DNA of 64,000 nucleotides from Curtobacterium sp. TC1 (GCF_019844075.1 NZ_CP081964.1:3038001-3102000); one strand, 5' to 3'. Counted from the stretch's first letter, positions 15,755-25,758 are shown. Program-made: numbers and translations. The notes: generated from the sequence alone by a model not told the origin.

Positions 15755-17493
15755 GAGGCCGCTCCTTCCCAGGCGCGCCACGCTTCGCGGCGCGCCGCCT
15801 GTCGCACGGGATCGGCGACGGGCGCCGCTGCGAGCAGCATGCGCGTGTAGTCCTGCTGCGGGTCGTCGAGGACGGCGTCCGTGGTCCCCCGTTCGACCAC
15901 GCGACCGTCGTGCAGGACGACGACTTCGTCGGCGAGCTGTCGGACGACGGCCAGGTCGTGGCTGATGAGGAGCATGCCGAACCCGAACTCGTCCTGCAGC
16001 TGCGCGAGCAGGTCGAGCACGGCCGCCTGCACGGTCACGTCGAGCGCCGAGGTGGGCTCGTCGGCGATGACGAGCGCCGGACGGAGCGCCAGGGCCCGCG
16101 CGACGGCGACCCGCTGGCGCTGTCCGCCGGAGAGCTGGTGCGGGAACCGCTCGGCCCACGAGGGGTCGAGCTGCACGGCGGTCAGCAGGTCACGGACGCG
16201 TTCCGCACGGTCGGCAGCCGAAGCCGTCCCGTGCACGAGGAGCGGTTCGGCGATGCTCCAGCCGATGGTCTGGCGCGGGTTGAGCGACGACGCCGGGTCC
16301 TGGAAGACGATGCCGACGCGGCTGCGGAGCTCGCGGAGCCGTCGGCCCCTGGCGGTCCGCAGGTCGCTGCCGTCGACCTCGACCGAGCCGGCGACGACGG
16401 GCACCAGCCCCGCCAGGGCGCGTCCGATGGTCGACTTGCCCGACCCGGACTCCCCCACCAGGCCGACGGTCTCGCCGGCCCGCAGGTCCAGTTCGATGCC
16501 CGAGACGGTCGGCCCGCCGCGGCGCGCGTACCGCACGGCGACGTCGCGCAGGCGCGCGACGAGCGGACGGGAGGCGTGGCTCGCCTCCGCGAGACTCGCT
16601 TCCGCCGGTCCGAGACTCGCGTCTGACGACACGGCTCGGGTCCCGGGGGCCGCGTCCTGTCGTCCAGGCCGAGTCTCGGGGTCCGCAGCCGGCCTGGCGG
16701 GCGCGGGACGGGCCTCCAGGCTGGGGACTGCGGCCAGGAGTTCGCGCGTGTAGTCGGCGGACGGGTGCGCGAAGACCTCGGCGACCGTCCCGTGCTCGAC
16801 GGGGTCGCCGCGCCGCATCACCAGGAGTTCGTCCGCGACGTCCGCCACCACGCCCATGTCGTGCGTGATGAGCAGGACGGCGAGGGAGCGCTCGCGACCG
16901 AGCCGGCGGAGCAGGTCGAGGATCCCGGCCTGCACCGTGACGTCCAGCGCGGTCGTCGGCTCGTCGGCGATCAGCGCGACCGGGTCCCCGGCCAGGGCCA
17001 TCGCGATCATGGCGCGCTGCAGCTGCCCGCCGGACAGTTCGTGCGGGTAGGCCCTGCGGATGCGCTCGGGGTCGGTGAGGCCGGCGGCACGCAGCAGTTC
17101 GTCGATGCGCGCGGACACCGCCGCACGGTCGAGATCCGTCGGGTGCGCCCGGATCGCCTCGGCGACCTGCGTGCCGATGGACAGCACCGGCGTGAACGAG
17201 TTCATCGGTTCCTGGAACACGACGCCGATGCCGGCGCCGCGGACGGCACGGAGCGTGTCGTCGGAGGCGCCGACGAGCTCCTCGCCGCGGAACCGGACAC
17301 TGCCGGAGACCCGTGCCTCGGGCGGGAGCAGGCCGAGCACGCTCATGGCGCTGACGGACTTGCCGGAGCCGGACTCCCCCACGAGCGCGAGCACGCGTCC
17401 GGGGGTCAGGGTGAAGGAGACGTCACGGACGACGGGCTCCGCGTCGCCGAACGCGACGCGGAGCCCCTCGACCTCGAGCAGCGGCGAACTCAC
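15751..17493 (-). CDS. Fused DppD-DppF-type ABC ATPase
   Basis: A 580-residue protein with two complete ABC ATPase domains that are usually separate subunits. Domain 1 has Walker A GESGSGKS at residues 39-46, signature LSGGQLQ and Walker [10 protein letters not shown]. Domain 2 has Walker A near 345-352, signature LSGGQRQ and Walker [11 protein letters not shown], and ends in the peptide-type C-terminal segment. The linker at about residues 268-308 ([20 protein letters not shown] and on) is low-complexity. It is encoded by a 68-bp inverted repeat element found elsewhere only between genes. It powers import by the adjacent permeases. GTGA overlaps link it to the genes on both sides. Confidence 0.93.
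   Translation of the reverse strand: MSSPLLEVEGLRVAFGDAEPVVRDVSFTLTPGRVLALVGESGSGKSVSAMSVLGLLPPEARVSGSVRFRGEELVGASDDTLRAVRGAGIGVVFQEPMNSFTPVLSIGTQVAEAIRAHPTDLDRAAVSARIDELLRAAGLTDPERIRRAYPHELSGGQLQRAMIAMALAGDPVALIADEPTTALDVTVQAGILDLLRRLGRERSLAVLLITHDMGVVADVADELLVMRRGDPVEHGTVAEVFAHPSADYTRELLAAVPSLEARPAPARPAADPETRPGRQDAAPGTRAVSSDASLGPAEASLAEASHASRPLVARLRDVAVRYARRGGPTVSGIELDLRAGETVGLVGESGSGKSTIGRALAGLVPVVAGSVEVDGSDLRTARGRRLRELRSRVGIVFQDPASSLNPRQTIGWSIAEPLLVHGTASAADRAERVRDLLTAVQLDPSWAERFPHQLSGGQRQRVAVARALALRPALVIADEPTSALDVTVQAAVLDLLAQLQDEFGFGMLLISHDLAVVRQLADEVVVLHDGRVVERGTTDAVLDDPQQDYTRMLLAAAPVADPVRQAARREAWRAWEGAAS
16611..16678. repeat. 68-bp inverted-repeat element inside a coding sequence
   Basis: It starts CGAGACTCGCGTCTGACGAC and ends CAGGCCGAGTCTCG. 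The same length, ends and internal layout occur at 38036, 49829 and 49992. Here it forms the interdomain linker of the fused ATPase, translated in frame without a stop. Confidence 0.85.
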
Positions 17494-19157
17494 TTCGCGA
17501 GCGAGACCTTGAGGTAGTTCGGGTACGCCGGGAAGTCCGCGATCTGGAAGTTCTGCACGTTCGAGCCGGCGAGGAACGACTGCTTCGCGTAGATCAGCGG
17601 CACCGACGGGGAGTCGGCCATGATCTTCTGGTCGGCCTCGGCCCAGAGCTTCTGTGCTTCCTGCTGGTCGACCGTCGCGCTGGCCTTCTTGATCAGCGCG
17701 TCGACCTCCGGGTTGCTGTACTTCGACACGTTGTAGCCGCCGCCACCGATCTGCGACGAGTCGTACAGCGGCTGCAGGTTGGCGTTCGCGCTCGGGAAGT
17801 CCGGCTGCCAGCTCGAGAGCGACAGGTCGAAGTCCGTCCCGTTCGTGGTGGCCTGCGTGAAGGAGTCGTAGTCGAGCGGCTTCAGCGTCACCGTGATGCC
17901 GGCACGCTTCAGGCCGGACTGCAGCGCCTGCGCCTGTGCGAGGTAGGTGGGGTCGTTCTGCGTCACCAGGGTGAGCTTGAGGTTGCTGACACCGGCGTCC
18001 TTCAGCAGCGACTTCGCCTTGTCGACGTCGCCCGTGGCGCCCGTCTTGTACAGGTCGTAGTCCTCGCGCCCGGCGATGCCCGGGGTGATCAGCGTCGACG
18101 CGTACGACCCGGCGATCGCGCCACCGGCCGCGATCCGGAACGACTTCTTGTCGACGGCGTACTGCAGCGCCTGGCGGACCTTGAGGTCCTTGAGTGCGCC
18201 CTTCTGGGTGTTGATCGCCATGTACGAGATCGGACCGGCCTTGGACGTGGCGAGGCGGTCCTGCGCTGCGGGGTTGCTGCGCACCTGGTTCAGTTCGGCC
18301 GCACCGAGGTAGATGGCGCCGAAGGAGTCCTTCGCGTCGCCGTTGTCGGCGATGAGCGTCTGCGTGATCGTGGAGGCGTCCTGGCTCTCCTTGAACACGA
18401 TCTTCGAGGGACCGGCGGTGCGGACCTCGTCGGTCTTGGCGCTCCAGGCCTTGTTGCGCACGAGGGTGACCTGCGTGCCCTGCGTGTTCGACTGCACCTG
18501 GTAGGGGCCGGACGCGACCGGCTTCAGGTCGTAGGCGCCGGTGTCCTTGCCGTCGCCCTCGGGGACCGGCGTGAACGCGGGCATCGAGGCGAGCCACGGC
18601 CAGTCGCCGTACGCGTCGTTCAACTTGAAGACGATGGTCTTGTCGTCCGGGGTCTCGATGCTGTCGAGGGACTTGCCGTCGAACGGGCCCTTGTAGCTGT
18701 CACCGCCGACCAGGAGCGACTTGTGGTAGCTCAGGCCGCCGGAGAGCGTGGGCGCGAACGAGCGCTCGATGCCCCACTTGATGTCCTTCGTGGTGATCGG
18801 CGTGCCGTCCTGGAACTCCACTCCGTCCTTCAGCGTGTAGGTCCACGTCTTGCCGCCGTCGCTGGACTTCCCGGTGTCCGTCGCCAGGTCCGGGACGACC
18901 TTCGCGGTCTTGCCCGGCTCGACGTCCCACGTGGTCAGACGCCGTGCGACGAGGCCGAGGGACGTGATGCCCAGGCTCTGGCTCGTCGCCGGGTCGAGGT
19001 GGAACGCGGTCTGGGGCGTCAGGATGTTGAGCGTGCCGCCCTTGGCCGTGCCACTCGTCGCGTCGTCCGAGGAGCTGCCACCCGAGCAGCCGGTCAGGAC
19101 CAGGGCTGCTGCTGCGGCGACGGCCGCGGTGATCGTCAGGCGGTTCGGACGTCTCAT
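17490..19157 (-). CDS. ABC substrate-binding lipoprotein, family 5
   Basis: A 555-residue solute-binding protein of the peptide/nickel family. The signal peptide MRRPNRLTITAAVAAAAALV ends in lipobox LTGC (lipidated Cys24). The mature chain shows the family signature TWTYTLKDGVEFQDGTPITTKDIKWGIERSF (residues about 115-145) and PLIYAKQSFLAGSNVQNF near the end. It would sit on the outer face of the membrane and deliver peptides or similar ligands to the DppB/DppC-type channel. GAGGAGC precedes the ATG at good spacing. The stop overlaps the ATPase start (GTGA), so the order is binding protein, ATPase, DppC, DppB. Confidence 0.93.
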   Translation of the reverse strand: MRRPNRLTITAAVAAAAALVLTGCSGGSSSDDATSGTAKGGTLNILTPQTAFHLDPATSQSLGITSLGLVARRLTTWDVEPGKTAKVVPDLATDTGKSSDGGKTWTYTLKDGVEFQDGTPITTKDIKWGIERSFAPTLSGGLSYHKSLLVGGDSYKGPFDGKSLDSIETPDDKTIVFKLNDAYGDWPWLASMPAFTPVPEGDGKDTGAYDLKPVASGPYQVQSNTQGTQVTLVRNKAWSAKTDEVRTAGPSKIVFKESQDASTITQTLIADNGDAKDSFGAIYLGAAELNQVRSNPAAQDRLATSKAGPISYMAINTQKGALKDLKVRQALQYAVDKKSFRIAAGGAIAGSYASTLITPGIAGREDYDLYKTGATGDVDKAKSLLKDAGVSNLKLTLVTQNDPTYLAQAQALQSGLKRAGITVTLKPLDYDSFTQATTNGTDFDLSLSSWQPDFPSANANLQPLYDSSQIGGGGYNVSKYSNPEVDALIKKASATVDQQEAQKLWAEADQKIMADSPSVPLIYAKQSFLAGSNVQNFQIADFPAYPNYLKVSLAK

Positions 19158-19279
19158 GACGGTGGTGCTCCTCGTGGGAAGGGTGGTGGCGACCGTGTTG
19201 CAGCCGCTGCGGTTGCACGGACCGGGTCGCCGGGCGGCGTCCATCCTGACACCGCGGCGGTCGCCCGTCCGAATCCCGC

Positions 19280-19297
19280 GTGCGACAGACGTCGCAC
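19280..19297. promoter_or_regulatory. Inverted repeat upstream of the peptide ABC operon
   Basis: GTGCGAC-AGAC-GTCGCAC is a perfect 7-bp inverted repeat, with another GTGCGAC half at 19319-19325. It lies about 125 bp upstream of the binding-protein start codon and could be an operator for this operon. No clear -35/-10 pair is visible. Confidence 0.35.
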
Positions 19298-19374
19298 GAC
19301 GAAACAATCCAAGTGCCGTGCGACGTCCGTCTATTCCCGATGGATCTGCACCGAGTCCACCCCGAGGGCGAGGG

Positions 19375-20289
19375 TCAGCGGTCGAACAAGCCCCCGAGGA
19401 AGTCGTTGCCGAGGTTCGACGCCTGCTCGCCGAGGCCGGATGCCTGCTCGCCGAGGCCCCCGAGGAGCTGTTCGCCCTCGCCCGCGATCCCCTCGAAGCC
19501 ACCGCCGAGGTCGGCGCCGAGGTCTCCGAGCCCGAGGTCGCCGATGCCCGAGGCGATGCCGTCGAAGTCGACGCCGAGGTTCGCGGCTTCCGCCAACACG
19601 GGGCCGGCGGCGGCGCTCAGCACCGCTCCCCCGGCGACGGCGACGCCGAGGCCGCCGAGCGCCATCGCGCCGGCGCCGACAGCGGCACCACCGGCGAAGG
19701 CGCCACCACGACCGCGGGCACTGCCGTTGTTCGAGCCGCCGAGGACGCGTCGGATCAGACCCGGACGCGACATCTCACCGCGCGTCATCGCGCGCGCCAT
19801 GCCGCCCGCCGAGTCGTCGCGCAGGTGCTCGTGCGGCGGCAGTTCGGAGTTCAGGCGGTTGCGCACCTGCTGCCGCTGCGCCGGGGTCAGCCGGGCGAAC
19901 GCGTCGTGGTGGACCTGCTCGAGCTGGTCCGGCGACGAGGTGCGGAGCAGGTAGTCGTACTTCGCCAGGGCGACCTTGTCGGAGTCGGCCGGGCCCTGCT
20001 GCTGCTGGCCGTACTGCTGCGGCGGCTGACCGTACTGCGGCTGTGGTGCCTGCCCGTACTGCTGCTGGCCGTACTGCTGCTGCCCGTACGGCTGCTGCGG
20101 TCGCTGCTGCTGCTGGCTCCGGTCGTCGCCAGTCAGCCGGTCCGCGGCGCCGCGGACGACGTCACGCCAGTCGGTCCCACCACCGCGCTGCGCTCCGTTG
20201 CCGGGCACACCGTCCCCTTGCCCACGCTTCTGGAGCTGCTTGTCGATGACCTTCGAGGCCATGCCGAGGATGCGGTTGAAGTTCGCCAT
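19375..20289 (-). CDS. Hypothetical protein with Q/Y-rich segment and glycine-rich tail
   Basis: A 304-residue protein with an unusual layout. The N terminus MANFNRILGMASKVIDKQLQ is helical. Residues about 58-100 are almost only glutamine, tyrosine, proline and glycine (repeats such as QPYGQQQYGQQQYGQ). A conserved-looking helical domain follows (SDKVALAKYDYLLRTSSPDQLEQVHHDAFARLTPAQRQQVRNRLN). The rest is glycine/alanine-rich with a hydrophobic run (GGAAVGAGAMALGGLGVAVAGGAVLSAAAGPVL) and repeats of LGEQASGLGEQASNLG. Similar actinobacterial proteins are sometimes labelled cation-transporting ATPase, which the sequence does not support. The Q/Y segment could form condensates or bind a surface. 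Confidence 0.7.
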   Translation of the reverse strand: MANFNRILGMASKVIDKQLQKRGQGDGVPGNGAQRGGGTDWRDVVRGAADRLTGDDRSQQQQRPQQPYGQQQYGQQQYGQAPQPQYGQPPQQYGQQQQGPADSDKVALAKYDYLLRTSSPDQLEQVHHDAFARLTPAQRQQVRNRLNSELPPHEHLRDDSAGGMARAMTRGEMSRPGLIRRVLGGSNNGSARGRGGAFAGGAAVGAGAMALGGLGVAVAGGAVLSAAAGPVLAEAANLGVDFDGIASGIGDLGLGDLGADLGGGFEGIAGEGEQLLGGLGEQASGLGEQASNLGNDFLGGLFDR

Positions 20290-20392
20290 GCCCCGACCTT
20301 TGTGGATGCACATGTGCGCTCCCAGCGACGAACCGGCGGGTCGCCCGCGCATCCGGTGGACATCCCCTGTGAGCTGCGCCGATCACGCTCCG

Positions 20393-21667
20393 TCAGGACA
20401 GGACGCGCGCCAGGTACGCGTTGCGGAACCGACCCGTGGGGTCGACGTCACGGGCGACCGCGGCGAAGTCCGACAGCCGCGGGTACGCCTCGTGCAGACG
20501 CTCGACGCTCACGCCGGACACCTTCCCCCAGTGCGGCCGTGGGTCGAAGGGGGTGAGCGCCTCCTCGATCCGCGACACCGCGGCCGCCACGGCAGCGGCG
20601 TCCCGGCGGAACGTGAAGTGGATGCCGATCGACTGCCGGCCGGACGACGGCGCGAGCCACGCGGTGTCGGGCGCGATCGTGCGGATCTCGGCGGCGATGA
20701 GGATCGGCGCGAACACCGGTTCGAGCGGACGGAGCGCCTCGAGCGCCGCCACGGCCGAGGCCGCGGGGATCAGGTACTCGGCCTGGATCTCGGCGCCCGT
20801 CGACGGGGTGAACGTGGACCGGAAGTGCGGCAGCCGCTCGGCCCACGGCCCGGGGACGCCGCCCTGCTCGGTGACGCCGGCCGGGTCGTTCTCCCCCGGG
20901 TGCACGGGGCCGGTGGCCGGCCGTGCGCCGAGGGCGACGAGGTCGACGGTCGGTGCGGGTTCGTCGGTGCGGTGCTTCACCCAGACCTGCCGGGCGCCGC
21001 GGTCGTCGAACGACGTGAACATCGACACCGAGTACGCGTCGGACATCACCTGGTCGAACTGCGCGGCGACGGCGTCCCACGGCAGGTCGAGGTGCACCGT
21101 CGTGGCGACCTGGAACGTCGGCTCGATGACGAGCTCCACGGCGGTGACGAGGCCGAGCGCGCCGATGGCCACCCGGTGGGCGTCGAGGGCGCCGTCCGGT
21201 GAGGACGCATCGACGTGCGCGAGCTCGCCGGAGGCACGCACCACGTCGAGTCCGACCACCGCTTGCGCGAGCGACGGGTTGCGGACGCCGGAGCCGTGCG
21301 TGCCCGTGGCGACGGCCCCGGCCGTGGAGATGTGCGGCAGGGACGCGAGGTTCCCGAGTGCCCAGCCACGGGCCTCCAGACCGGCCGCGACCTGACTGTG
21401 CGTCATGCCGGCGGCGACGCGGACAACGCGCCGCGACGTGTCGATGTCGAGCACCGGCGGCAGGTCCTGCAGCGACACCTGGACGGCGTCGGTGTCGGCG
21501 ATGGTGTTGAACGAGTGTCGCGAGCCGAGCGCCGTCAGGCGCGGCGTCGACGCGACGAGCCGCTGGAGCTCGTCCGTCGACGTCGGGCGCGCCAGCGCCG
21601 AGGCACGGTAGGTGACGTTGCCCGCCCAGTTCGTCCGCGTGCGCTCGGCCGCGATCACGTCGTCCAT
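20393..21667 (-). CDS. FAD-binding alditol oxidase-like protein
   Basis: A 424-residue flavoprotein of the vanillyl-alcohol-oxidase type with a D-arabinono-1,4-lactone-oxidase C-terminal domain. LGSRHSFNTIADTD carries the histidine (His51) that in alditol oxidases holds FAD covalently. LPHISTAGAVATGTHGSG is the second FAD-binding segment. The C-terminal PHWGK motif is shared with alditol, xylitol and gulonolactone oxidases. These use oxygen to oxidise a sugar alcohol or aldonolactone and release hydrogen peroxide. It lies 17 bp downstream of araA on the same strand, so it is probably the last gene of the arabinose operon. Arabinitol, xylitol or an arabinose derivative would be natural substrates, by inference. 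Confidence 0.85.
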   Translation of the reverse strand: MDDVIAAERTRTNWAGNVTYRASALARPTSTDELQRLVASTPRLTALGSRHSFNTIADTDAVQVSLQDLPPVLDIDTSRRVVRVAAGMTHSQVAAGLEARGWALGNLASLPHISTAGAVATGTHGSGVRNPSLAQAVVGLDVVRASGELAHVDASSPDGALDAHRVAIGALGLVTAVELVIEPTFQVATTVHLDLPWDAVAAQFDQVMSDAYSVSMFTSFDDRGARQVWVKHRTDEPAPTVDLVALGARPATGPVHPGENDPAGVTEQGGVPGPWAERLPHFRSTFTPSTGAEIQAEYLIPAASAVAALEALRPLEPVFAPILIAAEIRTIAPDTAWLAPSSGRQSIGIHFTFRRDAAAVAAAVSRIEEALTPFDPRPHWGKVSGVSVERLHEAYPRLSDFAAVARDVDPTGRFRNAYLARVLS

Positions 21668-21684
21668 CGTGGGGTCCTGACTCC

Positions 21685-23295
21685 TCAGAAGCCGCGGTCG
21701 AGACGGTGCCACGTCTGCTGGAGACGCAGCTCGTCGCGGAACCCGCGGGCGGTGGTGTGCTCGTCGATGACCAGGAACTCGGTGCCGACCATGGTGGCGA
21801 GGTCCTCGACGACCTGCAGACCGACGGCCGTCGTCATGACGGTGTGGTGGGCGGCGCCGGCGGTGAGCCAGGCCTCGGCGGCGACGGGGAACGACGGGCG
21901 CGGCTCCCAGACGGCACGGCCGACCGGCAACTTCGGCAACGCCGAAGTCGGGGGCACCACGTCGACGACGTTCGCGGTCAGGCGGAAGCCGTCGCGGGTG
22001 TCGGAGAGCGCCACGACGACGGCCTCGCCGGAGTCGGCGGTGAAGACCAGGCGCACCGGGTCGTCCTTGCCGCCGATGCCGAGCGGGTGGATCTCGAGCG
22101 TCGGCTTCGTGGTGGTGAGCGTCGGGGAGACCTCGAGCATGTGCGCCCCGAGGATCTTCTCGGCACCCGGGGTGAGGTCGTAGGTGTAGTCCTCCATCAG
22201 GCTCGCACCGCCGGGCAGACCGGCGCCGGCGACGTTCATCGCGCGGACCAGGACGGCCGTCTTCCAGTCACCCTCGGCGCCGAAACCGTAGCCGTCGGCC
22301 ATCAGGCGCTGCACGGCGAGGCCGGGGAGCTGCTTGAGCGTGCCGAGGTCCTCGAAGTTCGTGGTGAAGGCGGCGGACCCGTTCTGCTGCAGGAGCGTGC
22401 GGAGGCCGATCTCGATGGCGGCGCCGTCGCGGAGCGCGGCGTGCCGTTCGCCGCCGTCGCTGCGGAGTGACGGGTCGACGTCGTAGGCCGCTTCGTACTG
22501 CGCCACGAGCGCGTCCACCGCTGCCGTGTCTGCTGCAGCAGCGTCCACCGCTGCCGCGAGCTCGTTGACGGCCCAGGTGTTCACCTGCACGCCGAGCTCG
22601 ATCTCCGCCTCGGTCTTGTCGCCCTCGGTGACGGCGACGTAGCGCATGTTGTCGCCGAATCGGGTCAGCTTCAGCTCGCGGACGGCCGCGGCGCCGGCTG
22701 CGGCACGGGTCCAGTTCGACACGCGCTGCTGCACGCGCGGGTCCGAGACGTGCCCGACGGCGGTGGCGTGCCGGACGCCGAGGCGCGCCAGGGCGTAGCC
22801 GAACTCACGGTCGCCGTGCGCGGCCTGGTTGAGGTTCATGAAGTCGAAGTCGATGTCCGCCCAGGGCAGTGTGACGTTCGCCTGCGTGTGCAGGTGCAGC
22901 AGCGGCTTCGTCAGCGCCTGCAGGCCGCCGATCCACATCTTCGCGGGACTGAACGTGTGCATCCAGGTGGTGACACCGATGACCTTGTCGTCGGCGCTCG
23001 CCTCGATCAGGGCGCGGCGGATGCCGTCGGCGTCCTTCAGGACGGGCTTCCAGACGAGCTTCACCGGCAGGTGCCCGGCGAGTTCCGCGTGCACCGCCTT
23101 GCTCTGGTCCTCGACCTGGCGCAGGGTCTCCTCGCCGTACAGCCCCTGGGAGCCGGTGAGGAACCAGACCTCGTAGCCGTCGAGCGTGGCCTGGGGGTCG
23201 ACGGTGGTGTCCGGCGTCGTGGTGTCCGGCGTCGGGGTGTCGTGCGTCGGGGTGTCGTACGTCGGGGTGTCGTACGTCGGGGTGTCCTGCGTCAT
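21685..23295 (-). CDS. araA: L-arabinose isomerase
   Basis: A 536-residue enzyme that interconverts L-arabinose and L-ribulose, the first step of arabinose catabolism (EC 5.3.1.4), with a divalent metal. The core starts [21 protein letters not shown], near-identical to the family's usual N terminus, and continues with [29 protein letters not shown] and [17 protein letters not shown]. Typical enzymes are about 500 residues. This one has roughly 35 extra N-terminal residues made of DTPTY-like pentapeptides, encoded by a 15-bp tandem repeat that includes the start codon. No other start lies nearer the core. ATGA overlaps the araD stop. Confidence 0.95.
   Translation of the reverse strand: MTQDTPTYDTPTYDTPTHDTPTPDTTTPDTTVDPQATLDGYEVWFLTGSQGLYGEETLRQVEDQSKAVHAELAGHLPVKLVWKPVLKDADGIRRALIEASADDKVIGVTTWMHTFSPAKMWIGGLQALTKPLLHLHTQANVTLPWADIDFDFMNLNQAAHGDREFGYALARLGVRHATAVGHVSDPRVQQRVSNWTRAAAGAAAVRELKLTRFGDNMRYVAVTEGDKTEAEIELGVQVNTWAVNELAAAVDAAAADTAAVDALVAQYEAAYDVDPSLRSDGGERHAALRDGAAIEIGLRTLLQQNGSAAFTTNFEDLGTLKQLPGLAVQRLMADGYGFGAEGDWKTAVLVRAMNVAGAGLPGGASLMEDYTYDLTPGAEKILGAHMLEVSPTLTTTKPTLEIHPLGIGGKDDPVRLVFTADSGEAVVVALSDTRDGFRLTANVVDVVPPTSALPKLPVGRAVWEPRPSFPVAAEAWLTAGAAHHTVMTTAVGLQVVEDLATMVGTEFLVIDEHTTARGFRDELRLQQTWHRLDRGF
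23206..23295. repeat. araA: Six 15-bp tandem repeats at the araA start
   Basis: Units such as GGTGTCGTACGTCGG repeat six times in tandem on the plus strand, two adjacent copies being identical. Read on the minus strand they encode [15 protein letters not shown] and DTTTP. The last unit includes the ATG of araA. Unit number could vary by slippage without breaking the frame. Confidence 0.9.
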
Positions 23296-24002
23296 CGCAT
23301 GGCTCCTTCGGGGTTCTGTCCGTAGACGTTCTGGTAGCGATCGAAGAGTCGATCGATGTCTGCTTCGGCGATCGGGACGACGTCTCCGCCCTGCTTCGCG
23401 ATGTGCACCGTCCGGGCGACGTCCTCGCACATCACGGCCGCCTTCACGGCGTCCTTCGCGTCCTTGCCGATGGTGAAGACGCCGTGGTTCTGCATCAGGA
23501 CCGCGCGGCTCCGGTGTCCGCTGAGGGTCTCCACGATGCCGTGGCCGATCGAGTCGTCGCCGATGATCGCGAACGGGCCGACGGGGATCGGGCCGCCGAA
23601 CTCGTCGGCCATCGCGGTGATCACGCACGGGATGGGTTCCGCTCGTGCGGCCCACGCCGTCGCGTACGTCGAGTGGGTGTGCACGACGCCGCCGACCTCG
23701 GGCATGTTCCGGTACACGTGGGCGTGCGCGGCGGTGTCGGAGGACGGGCCGTGCTCGTTGCCCCAGCCGTCGGCCGGCTGGCCGTCGAGGGTGCAGACGA
23801 CCTGGTTCTCCGGGGTCAGGTCGTCGCTCGAGACGCCGCTCGGCTTGATGACGAACAGGTCCGTGCCGGGCACGCGCTCGGAGACGTTGCCGCCGGTCCA
23901 GATCACCAGGCCGTAGCGGACGAGTTCGCCGTGCAGGCGGGCGACGCGCTCGCGGGTGGCCGCGACGGCCCGCTGGGTGTCGTGGTCGGTTGCGCTGGTC
24001 AT
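23292..24002 (-). CDS. araD: L-ribulose-5-phosphate 4-epimerase
   Basis: A 236-residue class II aldolase-fold enzyme that converts L-ribulose 5-phosphate to D-xylulose 5-phosphate (EC 5.1.3.4), using a zinc ion. Family marks: [26 protein letters not shown] (phosphate-binding GN and SG loops), [23 protein letters not shown] (metal-binding HTH), and [31 protein letters not shown]. Length matches bacterial AraD. It sits between araB and araA with four-base overlaps on both sides, so the three are translationally coupled. Confidence 0.95.
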   Translation of the reverse strand: MTSATDHDTQRAVAATRERVARLHGELVRYGLVIWTGGNVSERVPGTDLFVIKPSGVSSDDLTPENQVVCTLDGQPADGWGNEHGPSSDTAAHAHVYRNMPEVGGVVHTHSTYATAWAARAEPIPCVITAMADEFGGPIPVGPFAIIGDDSIGHGIVETLSGHRSRAVLMQNHGVFTIGKDAKDAVKAAVMCEDVARTVHIAKQGGDVVPIAEADIDRLFDRYQNVYGQNPEGAMR

Positions 24003-25729
24003 CTGGTCACTTCCTGCTCTGCCGGGAGGCGCGGCTCGGCTCCCGCCGTCCCCTCGCCCCGGGTCGTGGTCGCGCCGGCGCCGGGGGCGGCTGCCGCACC
24101 GGTTCCGGTCGCGTCTGGTCGGGTCGCCGCTGCCGCCACGGCCTGGACGGGCAGGGCAGCGCGGTACCGGCCGAGGTACGTCTGGAAGCCCTCGACGTCG
24201 CGCGGCTCTGGCTCGGCCACGTGCACGGCGTCCCCGCCGAACACGGTGTCCGACAGGTAGTCGGCGAGCTGCTGGTCGGTGTGCTCGAGGTAGGTGGCCA
24301 GGACGGCGATGCCCCACGCCCCGCCCTCGCCCGCGGTCTCCTCGAGGGCGATCGGAACCCGCAGTGCGGCGGCGAGCAGTCGCTGCGGGGCACCGGGCGT
24401 GCGGAAGAGTCCGCCGTGCGCGGTCATCCGGTCGACCTGCACCCGTTCGCCGTGCAGCACGTCCATGCCGATCGCCAGGGTGGCGAACGCGCCGTGCACC
24501 TCGGAGCGGACCAGGTTGCCCAGGGTGAAGCGGGCGTCGGGAGTACGGAGCAGCAGGGGCCGGCCGTCCTCGACGTGGGTGACGGGTTCGCCGGCCAGGT
24601 AGTTGAAGGAGAGCAGGCCGCCGGCGTCGGGGTCGGCCTGTTCGGCTTCGTCCAGGAGGACCCGGAACACGTCATCCGTCGGCATCGGACTGCCCGATGC
24701 CTCGGCGAAGCGTCCGAACACCCGCGCCCAGCTGGCGATCTCGCTCGCGCCGTTGTTGCAGTGCACCATCGCGACGGCGTCGCCGGACGGGGTGGTCACG
24801 ACGTCGAGTTCCTCGTGCGGGGTGCTGAGCGGGTGCTCGAGGACCACCATCGCGAAGATGCTCGTGCCGACGCTGACGTTGCCGGTGCGGGGGGCGACGG
24901 CGTTCGTCGCGACCATGCCGGTGCCGGCATCGCCCTCGGGCGGGCACAGGGGCGCACCGGGGCTGAGCGAGCCGGTGGGGTCGAGCCACGCGGCGCCCTC
25001 GGGGGTCAGGGCTCCGGCTTCCTCGCCCGCGACGAGCACCTCGGGCAGGACCGCACGGAGGTCGGGGACGTGCTCGCCGAGCAGTTCCTGCGTCGTGGCG
25101 AGCATGTGCCCGTCCCAGTCGCGGGAGCCGGGCTCGCCCGGGCCGCTGTCGACGGGGCCGCTCTCGATCGGGAAGACACCGGAGGCGTCCCCGACCCCGA
25201 GCACGTTCCGACCGGTGAGTCGTCGGTGGACGTAGCCCGCGAGGGTCGTGATGCCCGCGACCTCGGCCACGTGCGGCTCGTCGTCGAGCACCGCCTGGTA
25301 CAGGTGTGCGATCGACCAGCGGAGCGGGACGTTGAAGGACAGGGCCTCGCTGAGCCGTTCGGCGGCGGGTCCGGTCGAGGTGTTGCGCCAGGTCCGGAAC
25401 GGCACGAGCAACTCACCCGCGGCGTCGAACGCCAGGTAACCGTGCATCATCGCGCTCACACCGACGGCGCGGAAGGTGGTCGGACGCACGCCGAACTGTG
25501 CTTCGACGTCGGCGACGAGCGCGGCGTACGCGGCCCGGAGCCCGGTCTCGACGGCGTCGAGCGAGTAGGTCCAGCGGCCGTCGACGAACTCGTTCTCCCA
25601 CTCGTGGGACCCTGCGGCGATGGGCACGAGGTCCTCGTCCACCAGACACGCCTTGATGCGGGTGGAGCCGAGCTCGATCCCGAGTGTCGTGCGGCCGTTC
25701 GCGACCTGCTGGGTGGGGTCGTCGCCCAT
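23999..25729 (-). CDS. araB: L-ribulokinase (FGGY kinase)
   Basis: A 576-residue FGGY carbohydrate kinase. The N-terminal [19 protein letters not shown] is the phosphate-1 loop of the sugar-kinase/actin fold. [39 protein letters not shown] is the substrate-domain region (near residues 90-130), and [22 protein letters not shown] is the C-terminal ATP-binding FGGY signature. FGGY members look alike, so the ribulokinase call leans on its place as the first gene before araD and araA. It phosphorylates L-ribulose with ATP. GGAGG lies just before the ATG. The two lac-type operators upstream imply repression without inducer. Confidence 0.92.
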   Translation of the reverse strand: MGDDPTQQVANGRTTLGIELGSTRIKACLVDEDLVPIAAGSHEWENEFVDGRWTYSLDAVETGLRAAYAALVADVEAQFGVRPTTFRAVGVSAMMHGYLAFDAAGELLVPFRTWRNTSTGPAAERLSEALSFNVPLRWSIAHLYQAVLDDEPHVAEVAGITTLAGYVHRRLTGRNVLGVGDASGVFPIESGPVDSGPGEPGSRDWDGHMLATTQELLGEHVPDLRAVLPEVLVAGEEAGALTPEGAAWLDPTGSLSPGAPLCPPEGDAGTGMVATNAVAPRTGNVSVGTSIFAMVVLEHPLSTPHEELDVVTTPSGDAVAMVHCNNGASEIASWARVFGRFAEASGSPMPTDDVFRVLLDEAEQADPDAGGLLSFNYLAGEPVTHVEDGRPLLLRTPDARFTLGNLVRSEVHGAFATLAIGMDVLHGERVQVDRMTAHGGLFRTPGAPQRLLAAALRVPIALEETAGEGGAWGIAVLATYLEHTDQQLADYLSDTVFGGDAVHVAEPEPRDVEGFQTYLGRYRAALPVQAVAAAATRPDATGTGAAAAPGAGATTTRGEGTAGAEPRLPAEQEVTR

Positions 25730-25758
25730 GCGTTCCTCCAGAACTCCGTCGTCCTCCG

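Noticed and set aside
19375..20289. Cation-transporting ATPase label sometimes given to such proteins
   Set aside because: There is no P-type ATPase DKTGT motif, no ATP-binding domain, and too few membrane helices.
23206..23295. Short regular repeats resembling a CRISPR array
   Set aside because: Units are 15 bp with no spacers, in frame within araA, and no cas genes are present.
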